Assembly (NCBI GenBank): GCA_050084515.1
Contig: CM114271.1
Span: forward strand, 57,288,001-57,352,000
Direction: 5' to 3'
DNA length: 64,000 nt
From: Blasia pusilla
Lineage: Eukaryota > Marchantiophyta > Marchantiopsida > Blasiales
The first letter of the stretch is position 1, and the number at the start of each line of letters is the position of its first letter. Positions 32,893-44,384 of this stretch are shown in pieces. Under the pieces are notes generated by a model that was not told the DNA's origin, ran no database searches, and worked only from the letters and a program-made list of their open reading frames with translations. Both the position numbers and the translations under genes were made by a program.

Positions 32893-33637
32893 ATGCCAGC
32901 TCGACCGGCATAGAGCGAGTAGTGGTGATACCTGGAGTACCGTTACTGGATAACTGAGTTGGAGTATTTCGCTTGGTTAGTCCGACGGGGACAGTATACC
33001 ACCCGCAGCGCGTCCTACTTGATTCGGGAGCGCAACCCTTGATGTTAGGGAAGGCGGCGTGTTTAGCGTTGGGGTTAAGGAAGGCCGACATTGAGCCTTG
33101 TCCCTTCTAGATACAGACCTTGATTGGGGGCGTGTCATCCACGCAGTATATGACTCGACAGGAGATAGTTGTCAGAGTCCAGCCAGAGCATGAGACGGAT
33201 AGTGCTATTGTGCGATTACGACACAAGTTGAGTTGTACGATGTGTTGGTGGGGAGTACAGTGTTATATCCCCTAAGATTCATCCTTGACTTTTGGGAGGA
33301 GACCATTGCTTATCGGCCAGGGTGGCGGTCAGGTGACGGCCGGATGAGTCAGTTACCCGTGCAGTTTGCGGGACGAGGTGGTCGATCACGAGATGAGTCT
33401 GTGACCACGTTGGCGGCTTTCACAGGTAGTGTTAGCTGGCCAGGAGAGTTGTTGGAGGGGAATGCACATGCGGAGGATGTCTCAGTAGCGGAGAGTCCCA
33501 CGAAGAGACAGGCCATGGCGGGTGTCTCTTCCCATGTTGGCAAGACCTCTTCACCATTGTGGGGTACGACTCAAGAGCTACAGAGGAGTGTTGACGACCT
33601 CGTGAGGCAGGCGTGGAGTCATGCTTTTATCCCATAG
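32893..33637 (+). pseudogene. Copy B protease and linker to DNMT
   Basis: Protease motif VLLDSGAQPLMLGKAA is readable near 33005-33060 but preceded and followed by frame breaks. The end (YDVLVGSTVLYPLRFILDF) is continuous through GGRSRDESVTTLAAF into the linker for 134 codons (33233-33637). This continuity shows that in the ancestor protease and the methyltransferase region were one polyprotein. Confidence 0.7.
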
Positions 33638-33715
33638 CAGCGAGAGTCACGTGGCGATCGGGCTCTTAGAGTGGAGACGTTGACCCCATTGGATACCACA
33701 CCATTGTGTGGCAGT

Positions 33716-34680
33716 GCCTAGAGGAGGGTGTTAGGATGTTAGATCTCTTTGGAGGGATTAGCATCGGATTGGCTGCACTATTGCAGGCGAGCATACTGGT
33801 GCATCAGTACCTCTATGTGGAGAGAGATGAAACCGCGCGGTGAGTATCATTACGTCACGTGGCGAGATTGGTCCAGAGGTATCTTTAGTTGTTGCCGGTA
33901 TCTGCAGTACGGGGATATCAGCATACACTACCCGTCGACATCTCTTTGGTGGGGGCGCAGGATCTGGATAGAGTTGGCACCATTCATTTGGTGATTGCTA
34001 GATGGCCATATCAGGGTCATTCATTAGCTGGCCGAGGATTTGGATTGCAGGATCCGAGGTCAAGGATGTTTTTGGAGATGGTGCGAGTAGTACAATACTT
34101 GCAAGAGAGTCAGAAATATTCTCCAACGTACATCTTGGAGAATGTGCCGTTGTTGGCAGACACTCATGCACGTGTGATGACGAGTGTGTATCAGGTGAGG
34201 TCTTGGTTGGGACCTGATGTGTTATTAGATGCGGCAAGAGTTGGATCACGTGGCCATCGTCCACGACTGTGGTGGACGAACCTGATACCATCAGAGGTAC
34301 TGAGTCGAGTATACGATGGAGTCCAGAGAGCACCACATCTCACAGTGGATGCTATTTTGGGCTTAGGGCGTCGATCTTAGGGAGGGCCATGCCTTTCGTA
34401 AGGGAGGGCCAGGCATAATTTGGGATGAGGTGACCGGAGCATTGGAGGAGCCTACAGCAGATGAGCGTGAGCGCGCCATGGGGTTTGCTACCGGTACTAC
34501 GGCAGGTGCCAAGGATGACTGAGGCATCCCGGAGATAGGTGTTGGGGCAGACAATGGACCTTAATTGCTCACATGGATAGTCAGCATAGGTATGGCTGAG
34601 TAGAGACGGATGCGAGTGTCATCCATGCCATCATGTCCATGAGTTGGACCATTGCCTACAAGGTCTGTAGAGGCATTGGC
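33716..34680 (+). pseudogene. Copy B C5-cytosine DNA methyltransferase domain (catalytic Cys to Tyr)
   Basis: Homologous to A 24272-25270. Motif I (LDLFGGISIGLAALLQA) starts at 33739, motif II is YVERDETAR, and motif IV reads RWPYQGHS with TAT at 34009-34011 replacing the catalytic TGT. GFGLQDPRSRMFLEMVRVV, motif VI (ILENVP) and motif VIII (VGSRGHRPRLWWTNL) are in one open frame to 34380 (163 codons), better kept than in A. Motif IX (ERERAMGFATGTT, about 34470) is recognisable. Stops at 33841 (CGA to TGA) and 33886 break the N-terminal part. The product could not methylate DNA. Confidence 0.85.
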
Positions 34681-35218
34681 TGGGGGCGAGACGAGGAGAG
34701 ATAGGCACCCATGAACTTCTTGGAACGTCGTTCAAGCAAAGAGTGCGAAGACGGCTAGAGTAGCACATGTTCATTTTTTGAATGTAGAGCATGGTGTAGG
34801 AGGTTAGAGTGGAGTGGCTGTTGCAGAGGTGGCTAGGGTTGCTACATAGTAACCAAAGCCAGAAGTTGCGTCCTCTCCGAGTGAGGTCACGATGGAGACT
34901 TGGGAGCCTGTGATAGGTCTCAAGTTGATAGGAGGAGAGCAACGGTGAGTTCATAGGTTTTTGAGAGGGCATGTCAAATGTTTTGCCTTCAGTATGAGAG
35001 ACTTGGGTACGCCTGAAGGGTCCCGGGATACGGATTGAGTTGGCTAGTGATACGCCGATCTTTCGTTGACCCTACATGTATTCAGATATGGAGCGAGCCT
35101 TGATTCAGAGTAGGAGTCAGGACTTGTGGAGTTATCACATGGGAAGTAGGTCATGTCAGAGAGATGTGATATTTTCTATCTGGAGTTGGGGGGTTCCAAC
35201 TGCCAGCTAGGGGGGCGG
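34681..35218 (+). pseudogene. Copy B RT stump and 3' untranslated end
   Basis: The RT N-terminal part (METWEPVIGLKLIGGE at 34902 on) matches A 25540, but sequence corresponding to A about 25810-28613 (RT core, RNase H, integrase, PHD) is deleted. The junction is CACATGGGAAGTAGGTCATG; A has GGGAGTATG and GGGTAGTAGG at the two breakpoints, so microhomology-mediated deletion is likely. The polypurine tract AGGGGGGCGG is kept at about 35209-35218. Confidence 0.75.
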
Positions 35219-35354
35219 TTGTGTGATCTCCATGTATATGTATGAGTTGATTTTTGTACATGTGTGGATCGACTCGTGTGTGGGGAGATCGGTGTTGTGT
35301 GGTGTAGATGTGACCAGCGATGTATATTGTGTAGCGATATGTATGCGCACGACA
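35219..35354 (+). repeat. Terminal V module of the composite
   Basis: 136 bp, TTGTGTGATCTCC ... GCGCACGACA, followed by the ATGT target-site duplication (35355-35358). A full U-V LTR is not present at this end. Confidence 0.8.
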
Positions 35355-35359
35355 ATGTC

Positions 35360-36032
35360 TGCCGTAGTTAGAAGGTCCGCCCTTACTCAAACAAAAGCTC
35401 TCGACACGACAACGTGCCGAGAGAAGGTCCAATCACAACCATAACATAATTGTCATACATTTAGAGCTTATATGTGCTCATGTTGTCGGTATTTATAGTG
35501 TCTCGCGACATCCACTCAAGCCCAAATTGAATCATCCAAAAATTATAGTAGGATTGTGGAAATAGTAGGTTTCATGCATACTTGATACATTACTCATTGT
35601 TTTAAAACTAGTGTGGCGGCCCCAGAAGTGGAATGGGGTATATTTAAAGAAAAAATAATATGAAAACATAAGTGTACACATACATAAAAAAAAGAAAGTG
35701 TCATATTTGCACACTTCGCGTAGAAAATTAAATGATACTTCGGCGTGGATACTCCGATCGCACAATTTTGGCAGGGCATTACTTCGCTTACGATTCAATC
35801 TCCCTATAAATAGTTTCTTGGCTCTCAAATATATTATATGCATGATAGTGTTTTATGTACAAGCTAACTCTTATTAAGAGAACTGTCGCTACCTATTTTG
35901 GAGGTAAGAAAATGGAAGTTGCAATGGAGGACCTTCACCAAGATTTAATCTAGAGACCCACAATATAAAAATTTCAAAATTTGTATCTAGTCTTCAATAC
36001 AAACCGAGAGACCAATTTTGCGGTTGTGTATA
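35360..36032. other. No gene recognised; one hairpin
   Basis: CTCTCGACACG-ACAA-CGTGCCGAGAG (35398-35423) forms a 10/11-bp stem. Otherwise AT-rich with unassigned minus-strand frames (103 codons at 35532-35843). Confidence 0.4.
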
Positions 36033-36320
36033 GTAGTCTTCAATCCAAGGGAGACACTACTTAGGCCTTCAATGCAAACCAAGGGAGATACTAATGGGAG
36101 TCTTCAATCCAAGGGAGACACTACTTAGGCCTTCAATACAAACCACAGGAGACACTAATAGGAGTCTTCAATCCAAGGAAGACACTACGTACGAGAGTCT
36201 TCAATCCAAGGGAGACATTACTTAGGCCTGCAATTCAAACCACGGGAGACACTAATGGGAGTCTTCAATCCAAGGGAGATACTACATAGGCCTTCAATAC
36301 AAACAACAAGAAACATTACG
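36033..36320 (+). repeat. Tandem repeat, 64-66-bp unit made of two half-units of about 32 bp
   Basis: AGTCTTCAATCCAAGGGAGA recurs at 36033, 36099, 36163, 36196 and 36260. It alternates with CTTCAATACAAACCACGGGA-type half-units. The 33-bp step at 36163-36196 is a lost half-unit, showing the dimeric origin. Confidence 0.85.
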
Positions 36321-38480
36321 TATAGCATGGGAAAGTATAGCTTGGAAAGTATACGATATAGAGTTTAATATACTATACTAATAATGTTGATTATTAGGCT
36401 AGCATAATGATTGAATTTACATAATATGACATACAAAGGGTGCTACAATACAAAGGTAATCAATACAAACCTTTATAACAATATACAAAAAACCTATTCT
36501 AATGAAGACTAAGGTTCCAATGTGTGATAGACCACGGATGAATTGACAAATAAGTAACGGCGGCCACTACAAGACTTCAATATGAATCCGCGTAGTATTG
36601 GAAAGTGACAGGAAACCTGAGTTCTATTGGTCCACCTCAGTTTAGGGATTTGTTGGAGCACTCTTTGCTTCATAAATTTAAATTGCAGAAAATATGGGTG
36701 TCTTTGCAGAAAATATGGAATTCTGCACAAACCTCCAAAAGAACTGTAATTTAAGGCCTTTAAGCTAGGGACGTAACGACTTTAAAGAGACAAGGAGTTT
36801 ATTGGAGATGCTTGAAAATCTCATCATAAAATATGTAGTTCTTATTGATCATATCCCTTTTAGATTACTCTTAAATTTTCCTTCTTACAACAATACCACC
36901 TCTTCTATGGATTACTAGAATTGATGAATTCCTTCTACCTCATATTTTGTTGCCACTCTTTAGCAATCCATCTTCCACTTGTAATTTTTGGTTGTTTTTA
37001 GAGGGAACAAATCTTGGATGTTAATGGTTAGCATGGACTCTTCAAGAAGAACAAAGCAAAGTTTCTTATATAAGTATGAATTGATCTAAACCACATCTTC
37101 ATTGGATTAATTATGAAAAACTAAGGATTTATTTAAGTTGTCTTTTTAGGACTGTATCATGATCAAGATCCATAAGATAAAGTGGTTAAAGGATATGGAA
37201 GAGGAAGAAGTATCGAGTGAAATATTTTCTTTGGTTTAACTTGACAAATTGGAGTTAAAAAATACTAGTGATCAGTCACGAGTACCAATACTTGAACATA
37301 TGAGAAAATTTATTCAAAGAGTTCAAGCTTCATAAATTTAAAATTATCCAATGATGGAAACACCATATTGAGTGTTGTAGAATTTTAGTTTATGATGTTG
37401 ATGCAAAAAGTATCATGTATAATTTTGCATGAGTAATATTAGATTTTTGCAATTATATTCCTTTTTTGCAATTCTATTCCTTCCCAAGAAGATTTGCAAA
37501 ATATGTTTTCTAAGATACGAACATTTTATGTATTTTTCTAAAGAATAATCCTATGAAGTTAAACATTTCACTTTGCAACTATTACGACTTAGATAGAGTT
37601 GATATCCATGGATGAGTTTCTAAACATTATGTGACATCCCAAATAATATGATGACTTTGAGGTTTTTTGTTTCTAGAGAAGTGAGAAGAGTTTCTTTATA
37701 TTAACACAATGTGTGTGAAATGAATCTCATTTAAAAAAAATTTCCTCCCCTTATACTTAGTTAAATTTTTGCATAATGCACTAAAAAAGCTATTATATTC
37801 AATAATTTCAAGTAGAATATTTAAATTTCCTTTCTTGTAACCTATTGATTTCCTTCTTATATACCTTAAATTAAGGAAAGGAAATCTTAAGTTTTTTTAG
37901 ACTATTGGAAGTTATATACTTTTGAGACCATCGAATTGAAGGCTTTGATATTTTTAGATCAAAATTTTGAAATAATTGGAAAATTATGGAGATTAAGACC
38001 ATTGGAAATTACTTTTGAGACTTTGAATCACCTCAATTTAGTTGAACTAATCACTCCTTCTTTGAGTTGAATTTTTTCTTCTTGGCATATTACTCACAAG
38101 CACTTTTGAGTCTTGATTGTAGGAAAGAAGAAAATATTTAAGAAGATGACTATAATCTCGGATAAAAAGTTGTAGAGTAAAATAAAAAAAAAGTCAAAAA
38201 GAACAAGATAAGAGAGAATGTCTCTTGTAGAGTGAATATAAATTATTAGCCCAATATCATTATGTTGGAAATTGGATAATAATCAAAGGATGAAAAAGAG
38301 TTTTAAATTTGAAATCATTTCCTTTGAGCTATCTCGATGTCCTCAAAGTATTAAGCTAACTTAATGAAACATATCTAAATTCAAGCCAATGAATAAAAAA
38401 TCTCCTTATCATAAGAAATTTTTAGTGATCCAAGAGTATTCCACACTTATAGCTTCTAGCCTAAAGATAATCTATTACAA
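36321..38480. other. AT-rich intergenic DNA, no gene recognised
   Basis: Low GC, many short homopolymers and no ORF with a recognisable domain on either strand. Confidence 0.5.
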
Positions 38481-38489
38481 AAAATTTCA

Positions 38490-39412
38490 ATAGCGACTTC
38501 CCGAAGGCCTTTGGTCCCTATCCTTCCTTTGGCCCCTTTTGAGAAATGGGGCATTGATTTTGTGGGACCCATTTCACCAGCCACTTGGCAGAGGTGCAGA
38601 AAATACATCTTAATTGCTACGGATTATTGGACCAAAATGGTGGAAGCAGTCGCTACTCGCAAAGATGACAATGAGGCAGTGGCCAAATTTCAATATGAGA
38701 TGATAATCACCAGATAGGGCTATCCTATGGAGCTGGTAAGCAACCAAGGAACTCATTTCCTCAACAAAACCATCGAGGTGTTGACTGACCACTTCCTCAT
38801 CAAGCATAGGAAGACTACACCTTACAACCCCAAAGCCAATGGGTTGACAGAAAAGTCCAATGGGCTTATTTGTCGAATCTTAAACCGCCTAACTGTCACC
38901 TATTCTATGATTGGGATACCAAGATCCCTACGGCATTGAGGGCGTATCGGACAGCGGAAAAGGTCACTACAAAGTACACGCCATTCTATTTGATGTATGG
39001 AATTCAACTCCTTACTCCAATCGAATGGGACTTGCCCACTTACCGGGTTTTAGAAGAAGAAAGGAACAAGGAAGATATGGTCATCACCAAAAGGAGGAAC
39101 AAAGACTTGGTAGCTTTGGAGGAGGCAAGACATCTTGCTCTTGGCCATACAAAGACCATCCAAGCAGAGAGAAAGAGGTGCTATAACAAGAACCTACGAC
39201 CACAATCAGTACGGGAAGGGGATTTTGTGCTGCTCTATGACAAGCGATGTCTTAAGTTCCCAAGGAAGCTGAAATTTAATTGGATGAGACCTTATCAAGT
39301 CTTGGAAATTTTTGATAATGTTTATTTACAATTGGAATCTCTGGATGGAGAAGCATTGTCGACGCGAGTGAATGGCATGCATGTCCGAAGATATCATGTG
39401 CCCGACTGAAGG
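38490..39412 (+). pseudogene. Ty3/gypsy integrase fragment (element F)
   Basis: The catalytic core starts FEKWGIDFVGPISP (first Asp), then YILIATDYWTKMVEAVA, LVSNQGTHFLNKTIEVLTDH (second Asp replaced by Asn) and NPKANGLTEKSNGLICRILN (Glu). A C-terminal part follows in another frame (ALRAYRTAEKVTTKYTPFYL, PIEWDLPTYRVLEEER, then VREGDFVLLYDKRCLKFPRK and FNWMRPYQVLEIFDNVYLQL), ending at TGA. The WGIDFVGP/ATDYFTKWVEA style resembles the Athila/Tat branch of plant Ty3 elements. A TAG at about 38715 and a frameshift near 38870 break it. No RT or gag precedes it; the 5' side is cut at about 38.49 kb. Confidence 0.8.
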
Positions 39413-39425
39413 CTGAGGGAGGGGG
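39408..39425 (+). promoter_or_regulatory. Polypurine-tract candidate of element F
   Basis: AAGGCTGAGGGAGGGGGTAA lies at the integrase stop, the usual place for the plus-strand primer. The LTR that should follow is not clearly delimited. Confidence 0.45.
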
Positions 39426-40290
39426 TAAGTATAACCATTCCTTCCCATACAAGGAGTGTCAATGAAACCTCTTAAAAACTCCGAGGTATCTGAAGCAAAG
39501 ATCCCCAAAGACCTATGAAGACTCAAGGGAGACAAGTGACAGGTGTCTTCATCTTCTTTGTCTTAGTCTTCTTTATCTTCGTTGTCTTCATCATTTTTGA
39601 AGTCTTCGCACTAGGAATTGCGAAGAGCGCCAAGATTCCGTTACAAAAGGAGGGGCCGTTACGTAAATTGGTAATTATCAAGAGTCAAGAGGGCCGAGGC
39701 AGGGGAGATTCCGCTCATTTCACATGGCTAGAGGCAAAGGGACCGCCAAGAGCCGACCAAAGAGAGCAATGGAGAAATCGTCCAATCCAAAATGGAAGCA
39801 AGAAGGTATGGCTCAAGGTGTGTCCATGGCTCTCATGAAGTGCAGAGTGTACTCAGCCCTAGGCATTTCAAGCAAGCTCCGCGAAGCACTGGAGGAGTGA
39901 TCTTTGTCGCAGTTCTTTGGCGCAGATTGATCGCAATCTTCGGTGTCCTTGCTCGCGGAATTACATTTGAGCCCCAAAGTGAGAGAATTCATCAAGAGGG
40001 GGTACAAACACCGGGCCTAACCCGATAATTGGTCTTCCGACCTATGGCGCATGGCGTATGTCTTACTTGCAGCCCCTGAAGAAGAACTTGATTGTGATGC
40101 CCTTGTGAGGCAGGAAGAGCTCAAAGAATTGGGATGTGTGAGAGCGGAGCAGTTGAGAAGAAATGGCTACAAGCCTCAAATGCTAAGCCTGCCCCTGTTT
40201 GCATAGTTTTGTAAGTTGTATCAAATTCTATTCAACATTGGTAGGACGTACTATATGAGTAACAAGCTTGTAAAGTAGTGTTACACTCTT
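39426..40290. other. Probable element F 3' LTR/flank, no gene recognised
   Basis: Non-coding sequence between the integrase fragment and the chromovirus remains. I could not define LTR ends or a TATA box. Confidence 0.3.
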
Positions 40291-40296
40291 TGGAAC

Positions 40297-40660
40297 ATGC
40301 ATTTGCATCTCGAAGAACCAGGAGTTGATTTTTTCAGGCTTGTATACGCCCATATGATTGATTTGGTGGGAGCATTGACTTTGGGAGATAAGTCTTATCT
40401 TTCTCCCTTCTTGTGCACCTACACGTGGAAGACTTTCGGATTGCAAACCACTAAGGCGGATGAACCCATTAGGGTAGGATTTGCGGGAGGCAAGTCCCAC
40501 CAGACCTCAGAGCTGGTTTTAGGGCTAGTTGTGGGATGCGGAGTATTCCAGCTGAAGAGAATTTCACAGTTTGCAATATGAATGGAATCAATGGAGTCTT
40601 GGGGAACACGTTCTTGGATGCGTATGAGGTGGAACTAAGGCAAAGACCTTGAGGTTGAGC
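40297..40660 (+). pseudogene. Chromovirus G protease-region fragment
   Basis: GVLGNTFLDAYEVELRQRP near 40590-40645 is the C-terminal block of a Ty3-type aspartic protease. It is preceded by ADEPIRVGFAGGKSHQTSEL, which fits the flap region. The catalytic Asp-Ser/Thr-Gly block is not recognisable. Stops separate it from RT. Confidence 0.5.
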
Positions 40661-41812
40661 GTCTTGGTTAAAAGAAAATGGACGAACCTCAGATTGGTTT
40701 GTGAGATTCGTAGAAAGACGGAGTTGGTGAACACCATCATGAGGACGAGTTTGGCCGAGTTAGAGGAAGGATTCCTTTGCTTGATGAGACAAGTAGAGGA
40801 TGATGCAAGCGCGACATGCAGAGATCAGAACTCAGCTTCAAAGGGGATTGCTGAAACACTCAAGAGAGTTATGAGAGAATTTGGAGATGTGTTGACTAAG
40901 GAGCTTCTTACTGAGTTACCACCACACAGGGCGGTTGATCATAAGATAGAGGTGAAACTCGGATCTCAACCACCTTCAAAGGTGCCATATAGGTTGAATC
41001 AAGAAGAACTTGTTGAGTTGAAGAAACAGTTGGATGAAATCCAAGAGAGGGGTCACCTCTGAACTAGCAAGTCACCTTATGGAGCGCCCGTCCTCTTTGT
41101 GAAGAAGAAGGATGGGAAGTTGAGACTCTATGTTGATTACCGGGCGCTGAATAAAGTGAACAACTATCCTCTTCCGAGGATGGATGACCTCTTTGATCGA
41201 TTTTCAGGTGCCAAGTATTTCAGCCAGATTGATGTGAAATTAGGATATTATGAGATTCGGATTGCCGAAGTGGATGTAGAGAAGACTGCATGTACGACGA
41301 GATACGATTCGTTCGAGTTTGTGGAAATGCCTTCCTGTCTTTGTAATGCACCTCCAACACTCACCACTTTGATGAACTCCATCTTTCATAAGGAGATGAA
41401 TGAGTTTGTGATCATCTACATAGATGACATACTCATCTATTCGAAAACACTAGAGGAGCACGCTCGACATTTGAAGACAATGTTTGAGAAACTCAAGGCG
41501 AGCAAGTTGTATTCGAATGAGGATAAGAGTAAGTTTGGTTTGACGAAGATCAAGTTCTTGGGGCATGTGGTTGGTGCAGATGGAGTGAGTCCAGACATGG
41601 AGAAGGTTAGCGCAATTTCCGAATGGGAACCGCCTTCCATTGTAAAGGGGATGACGAGGTTCATCGGAGCGGTCCAGTTTTACCGGACATATGTGAAGAA
41701 CATTTTGGAAATAGTGAAACCTCTCACAGATTGGACCGCAAAGTTTTCCAACACAATATGGACTGAGGAAGTGGATACAACATTCAATCAAGTCAAGGAG
41801 GTTCTCTCATAG
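40661..41812 (+). pseudogene. Chromovirus G reverse transcriptase
   Basis: The N-terminal block (FGDVLTKELLTELPPHRAVD, VPYRLNQEELVELKKQLDEI) leads to YGAPVLFVKKKDGKLRLYVD, DYRALNKV, FSQIDVKLGYYEIRI (first Asp), the active site IIYIDDILIYSKTLEEHARH (YIDD intact) and KIKFLGHVVGADGVSPD. It would copy the element RNA. TGA at about 41060 interrupts an otherwise good frame of 237 codons (41099-41812). The FVKKKDG, YIDDILIYS and LGHVV forms are typical of plant chromoviruses. Confidence 0.88.
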
Positions 41813-42222
41813 GAACAAGTTCTAAAGTTGTCGGAGTTTGACCAACCGTTCGAGGTGCACACTGATGCTAGTGATTTTGCGATTGCACAAATGTTGGTGC
41901 AAAAAGGGAGACATGTAGCATACAAGAGCAAGAAAATTAGCAACACCGAAAGGAGATGGCCCACTCATGAGAAAGAGTTGTTCACGGTGGTTCATTGCTT
42001 GAGGAAGTGGCGTCACGATCAAGGACTTCACAAGACTCGAGTATTCACCGATAACATATCGCTCAAGTATTTTGAGACCCAGGATTGCGTAACACAAAGC
42101 ACCTTCGATGGCATGATACCTTGGCGTTGAAAAATGTGGAGCTAATCCACAAGTCGGGGAAAGACAATGTCATTCCAGATGCGTTAAGTCGCAGGGATGA
42201 GCATATGCCATGGACGACATAA
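41813..42222 (+). pseudogene. Chromovirus G RNase H
   Basis: Blocks are VHTDASDFAIAQMLVQ (Asp), RRWPTHEKELFTVVHCLRKW (Glu) and TRVFTDNISLKYFET (Asp). They are followed after a frameshift by VELIHKSGKDNVIPDALSRR. The frame continues from RT after a TAG. A deletion/frameshift near 42095 breaks the last catalytic region. Confidence 0.82.
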
Positions 42223-43090
42223 GTGTTGAGAACAATGTTCCCTAATGAAACAGACCTAGAAAGAAGGGTTTGTAAAGGATTCATGAAGGATGCGCAAGCG
42301 ATTGAGAACCTTGGGAAGTTGAAGCAGGGCGAGAAGGTGGCCAATCTAAGTTTGAGGCACGGCTTGCTAAGGTTTAAGCAAAGTATGATCTATGTAGGCC
42401 AAGGAAAGCTACGGACCAAAGTGTTTGTGGAATGTCACAATGGATCTTTGGCAGGACACAAAGGGGAGAAATCCACTCTTGCTTTTTTGGCCAAGAGGTT
42501 ATTCTGGCCCAACATGAAGGAAGATGTTGCTGAATATGTGAAGACCTGCATGACCTGTCAGGCTAACAGAGTTACTTCTGCGAAGAAGCAAGGCTTACTT
42601 CGTCCTATGCCGATCCCGGAGGGACCCTTGCAAATCATTAGCATGGATTTCATTACGAGTCTTCTGTAATCTGAGGGATACAACGCTATACTTGTGATAG
42701 TTGATCGGTTTAGCAAGTTGGGGAGGTTTGTGCCGACGAGAGATTCTGCGACGGCCTACTGCGACTTCCCGACTGTTCCTGGATGGTTGGTGGCAAACTC
42801 ACGGATTGCCTAGGAGCATTGTGTCTGATCCAGATTTTAAGTTTATGAGTGCCTTTTGGAAATATCTATTCATGAGGTTCAAGACCAGAATCAGCTTTAG
42901 TATAGCCTTCCATCCTCAAACGGTTGGGCAAACAAAAAAAGTAAACTCCGTCGTGAACCATTACTTAAGGAATTATGTGAGTGCGGACCAAAGAGATTGG
43001 ACAAAGTGGCTAAGTATGGCTGAGTATTGTTACAACTCGACCAAGCATTATGCAATTGTAGTATCAAAGAGAACCAGAAGGGCCTCTTGA
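42223..43090 (+). pseudogene. Chromovirus G integrase, zinc and core domains
   Basis: HHCC: HNGSLAGHKGEKSTLAFL ... YVKTCMTCQANR. The core starts SMDFITSLL (Asp), then after a TAA ILVIVDRFSKLGRFVPTRDS, VSDPDFKFMSAFWKYLF (second Asp; the usual DRG is DPD) and FHPQTVGQTKKVNSVVNHYL, where Lys replaces the catalytic Glu. Frameshifts at about 42765 and 42815 further damage it. Confidence 0.83.
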
Positions 43091-43154
43091 CTTGGCCCTT
43101 TAGAGGGGCGCTACATCGGCACACACTGGTTAAGCAACGGCGGAATGTTTTTTA

Positions 43155-43697
43155 GTGGAAATGCAAGAACAACAAGAGCGAGCGAGGAAAAATCTTGTCA
43201 AGGCTCAACTAAGGTACGTGAAGCATGCTAACAAAAGTTGGTGCCAAGTGAGTTTCCAAGTTGGGGAACAAGTGTGGTTGAGTGTAAAGAATCTCACTCT
43301 TCCGAAGGAATTGTCCGCAAAATTTTCAGCCAAGTGTGCTGGACCGTATGTGATGAGGGCAAAGCCATTTGAGGATGTGTACACATTTGAGTTGCCAAAG
43401 GAGTTCAGGATTCAACCGACTTTCCATGTGTCATTATTGAAGAAATGTCTTCAAGACAATGTGCATCCGGAACAAAGGATGGTGTTGAGACCACAACGGG
43501 TCATCAGAAATGAGGAACCACAGTTCGAGGTGGAGACCATTCTGCATTCCAAATGTAGAGTTGCCAAGTACGAGTACTTGGTCAAGTGGAAAGGCTACCA
43601 TGTGAAAGAGGCGACTTGGATTGCGGAGGCAGATCTTGAACACGCAAAAGAGGTGTTGCGAGACTTCAAATGGATGCAAGATAGGCACATACGTTAG
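43155..43697 (+). pseudogene. Chromovirus G integrase C-terminus with chromodomain
   Basis: 180 codons, open. It contains GEQVWLSVKNLTLPKELSAK and CAGPYVMRAKPFEDVYTFEL (GPY/F module), then FHVSLLKKCL. The chromodomain is FEVETILHSK, YEYLVKWKGYHVKEATWIAE and ADLEHAKEVLRDF. Chromodomains of this class bind methylated histone H3 and direct integration to heterochromatin. This is the conventional counterpart to the PHD finger in the A/B/C family. Confidence 0.9.
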
Positions 43698-44384
43698 TAC
43701 ATGGTAAAGCAAAGGACATAACTTGTGATTGGGAAGCTCGAGCTGATAACCCATTGTAACTAGAAGTGTTTAGTTGTTGTAATAAAGAATGCATGGATTT
43801 GGATATTCAATGCTTGTGATTGTGATTTTGAGTTTGGTAGTGCATGGCAATGATTAGTTCTTCATATGCTTAGGATATAAGTCAAGGAGGACAAACAATG
43901 AGTATTTGAGGTGAGAGCTTGTATTCGGATAAGGCATCTAGATCAGGACCAAGTGTTGAAGTACTAGCATTTGGACCTGCCTTAACGTTGGCGAGGCAGA
44001 TTAGTCTGTCTTAGGGTTTATGATGATCTCATTCATGTTGCATGAGTGAACTTAGTGATGCGCCTAAGTGGAATACGAGTGACCCAAAGGTAGTACGAGT
44101 TGGCTAGGTAAATAGACGGTTGTTTACAAATAGTGAGTGAGGTGTTAGGTTGCAGACTTAGTTAGCTTATTTTGATAGTTTAGATTAGTTCTGCAGAACT
44201 GGTCTAGGCTGATTGAAGTGAATATGCTAATAATTTTAAATGCTGCAAGTGACAACCTAACACTTAAGCCAAAAGGGAAATTGCGGGTTAGCTACCAGAA
44301 CGCGATTCAGTGTTAAGGGGTCGGCTTCCCAGAACTTAACATCAAAAAGGTTTGCATTAATGAGGACATCAACCTTCTAAGGAG

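Larger units (their letters stand above)
18633..35354 (+). mobile_element. Composite Ty3/gypsy DNMT-PHD retrotransposon (copies A and B)
   Basis: The unit begins TGTCACATCTGAG and ends GCGCACGACA. It is flanked by a 4-bp direct repeat, ATGT (18629-18632 and 35355-35358), consistent with integrase-made target duplication. Inside are copy A (gag to PHD) and copy B (gag-PR-DNMT, most of pol deleted), joined by an LTR at 28829-29451. Terminal modules U (about 480 bp, TATA-bearing) and V (about 137 bp, ending the element) occur as U-Int-V-ac-U-V-U(partial)-Int-V. The tandem structure probably arose by unequal recombination after a single insertion. All reading frames are interrupted; no active copy is present. 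Confidence 0.8.

Noticed and set aside
36033-36320. Regular repeat considered as a CRISPR array
   Set aside because: The units are contiguous with no unique spacers, and the context is a eukaryotic transposon-rich genome.
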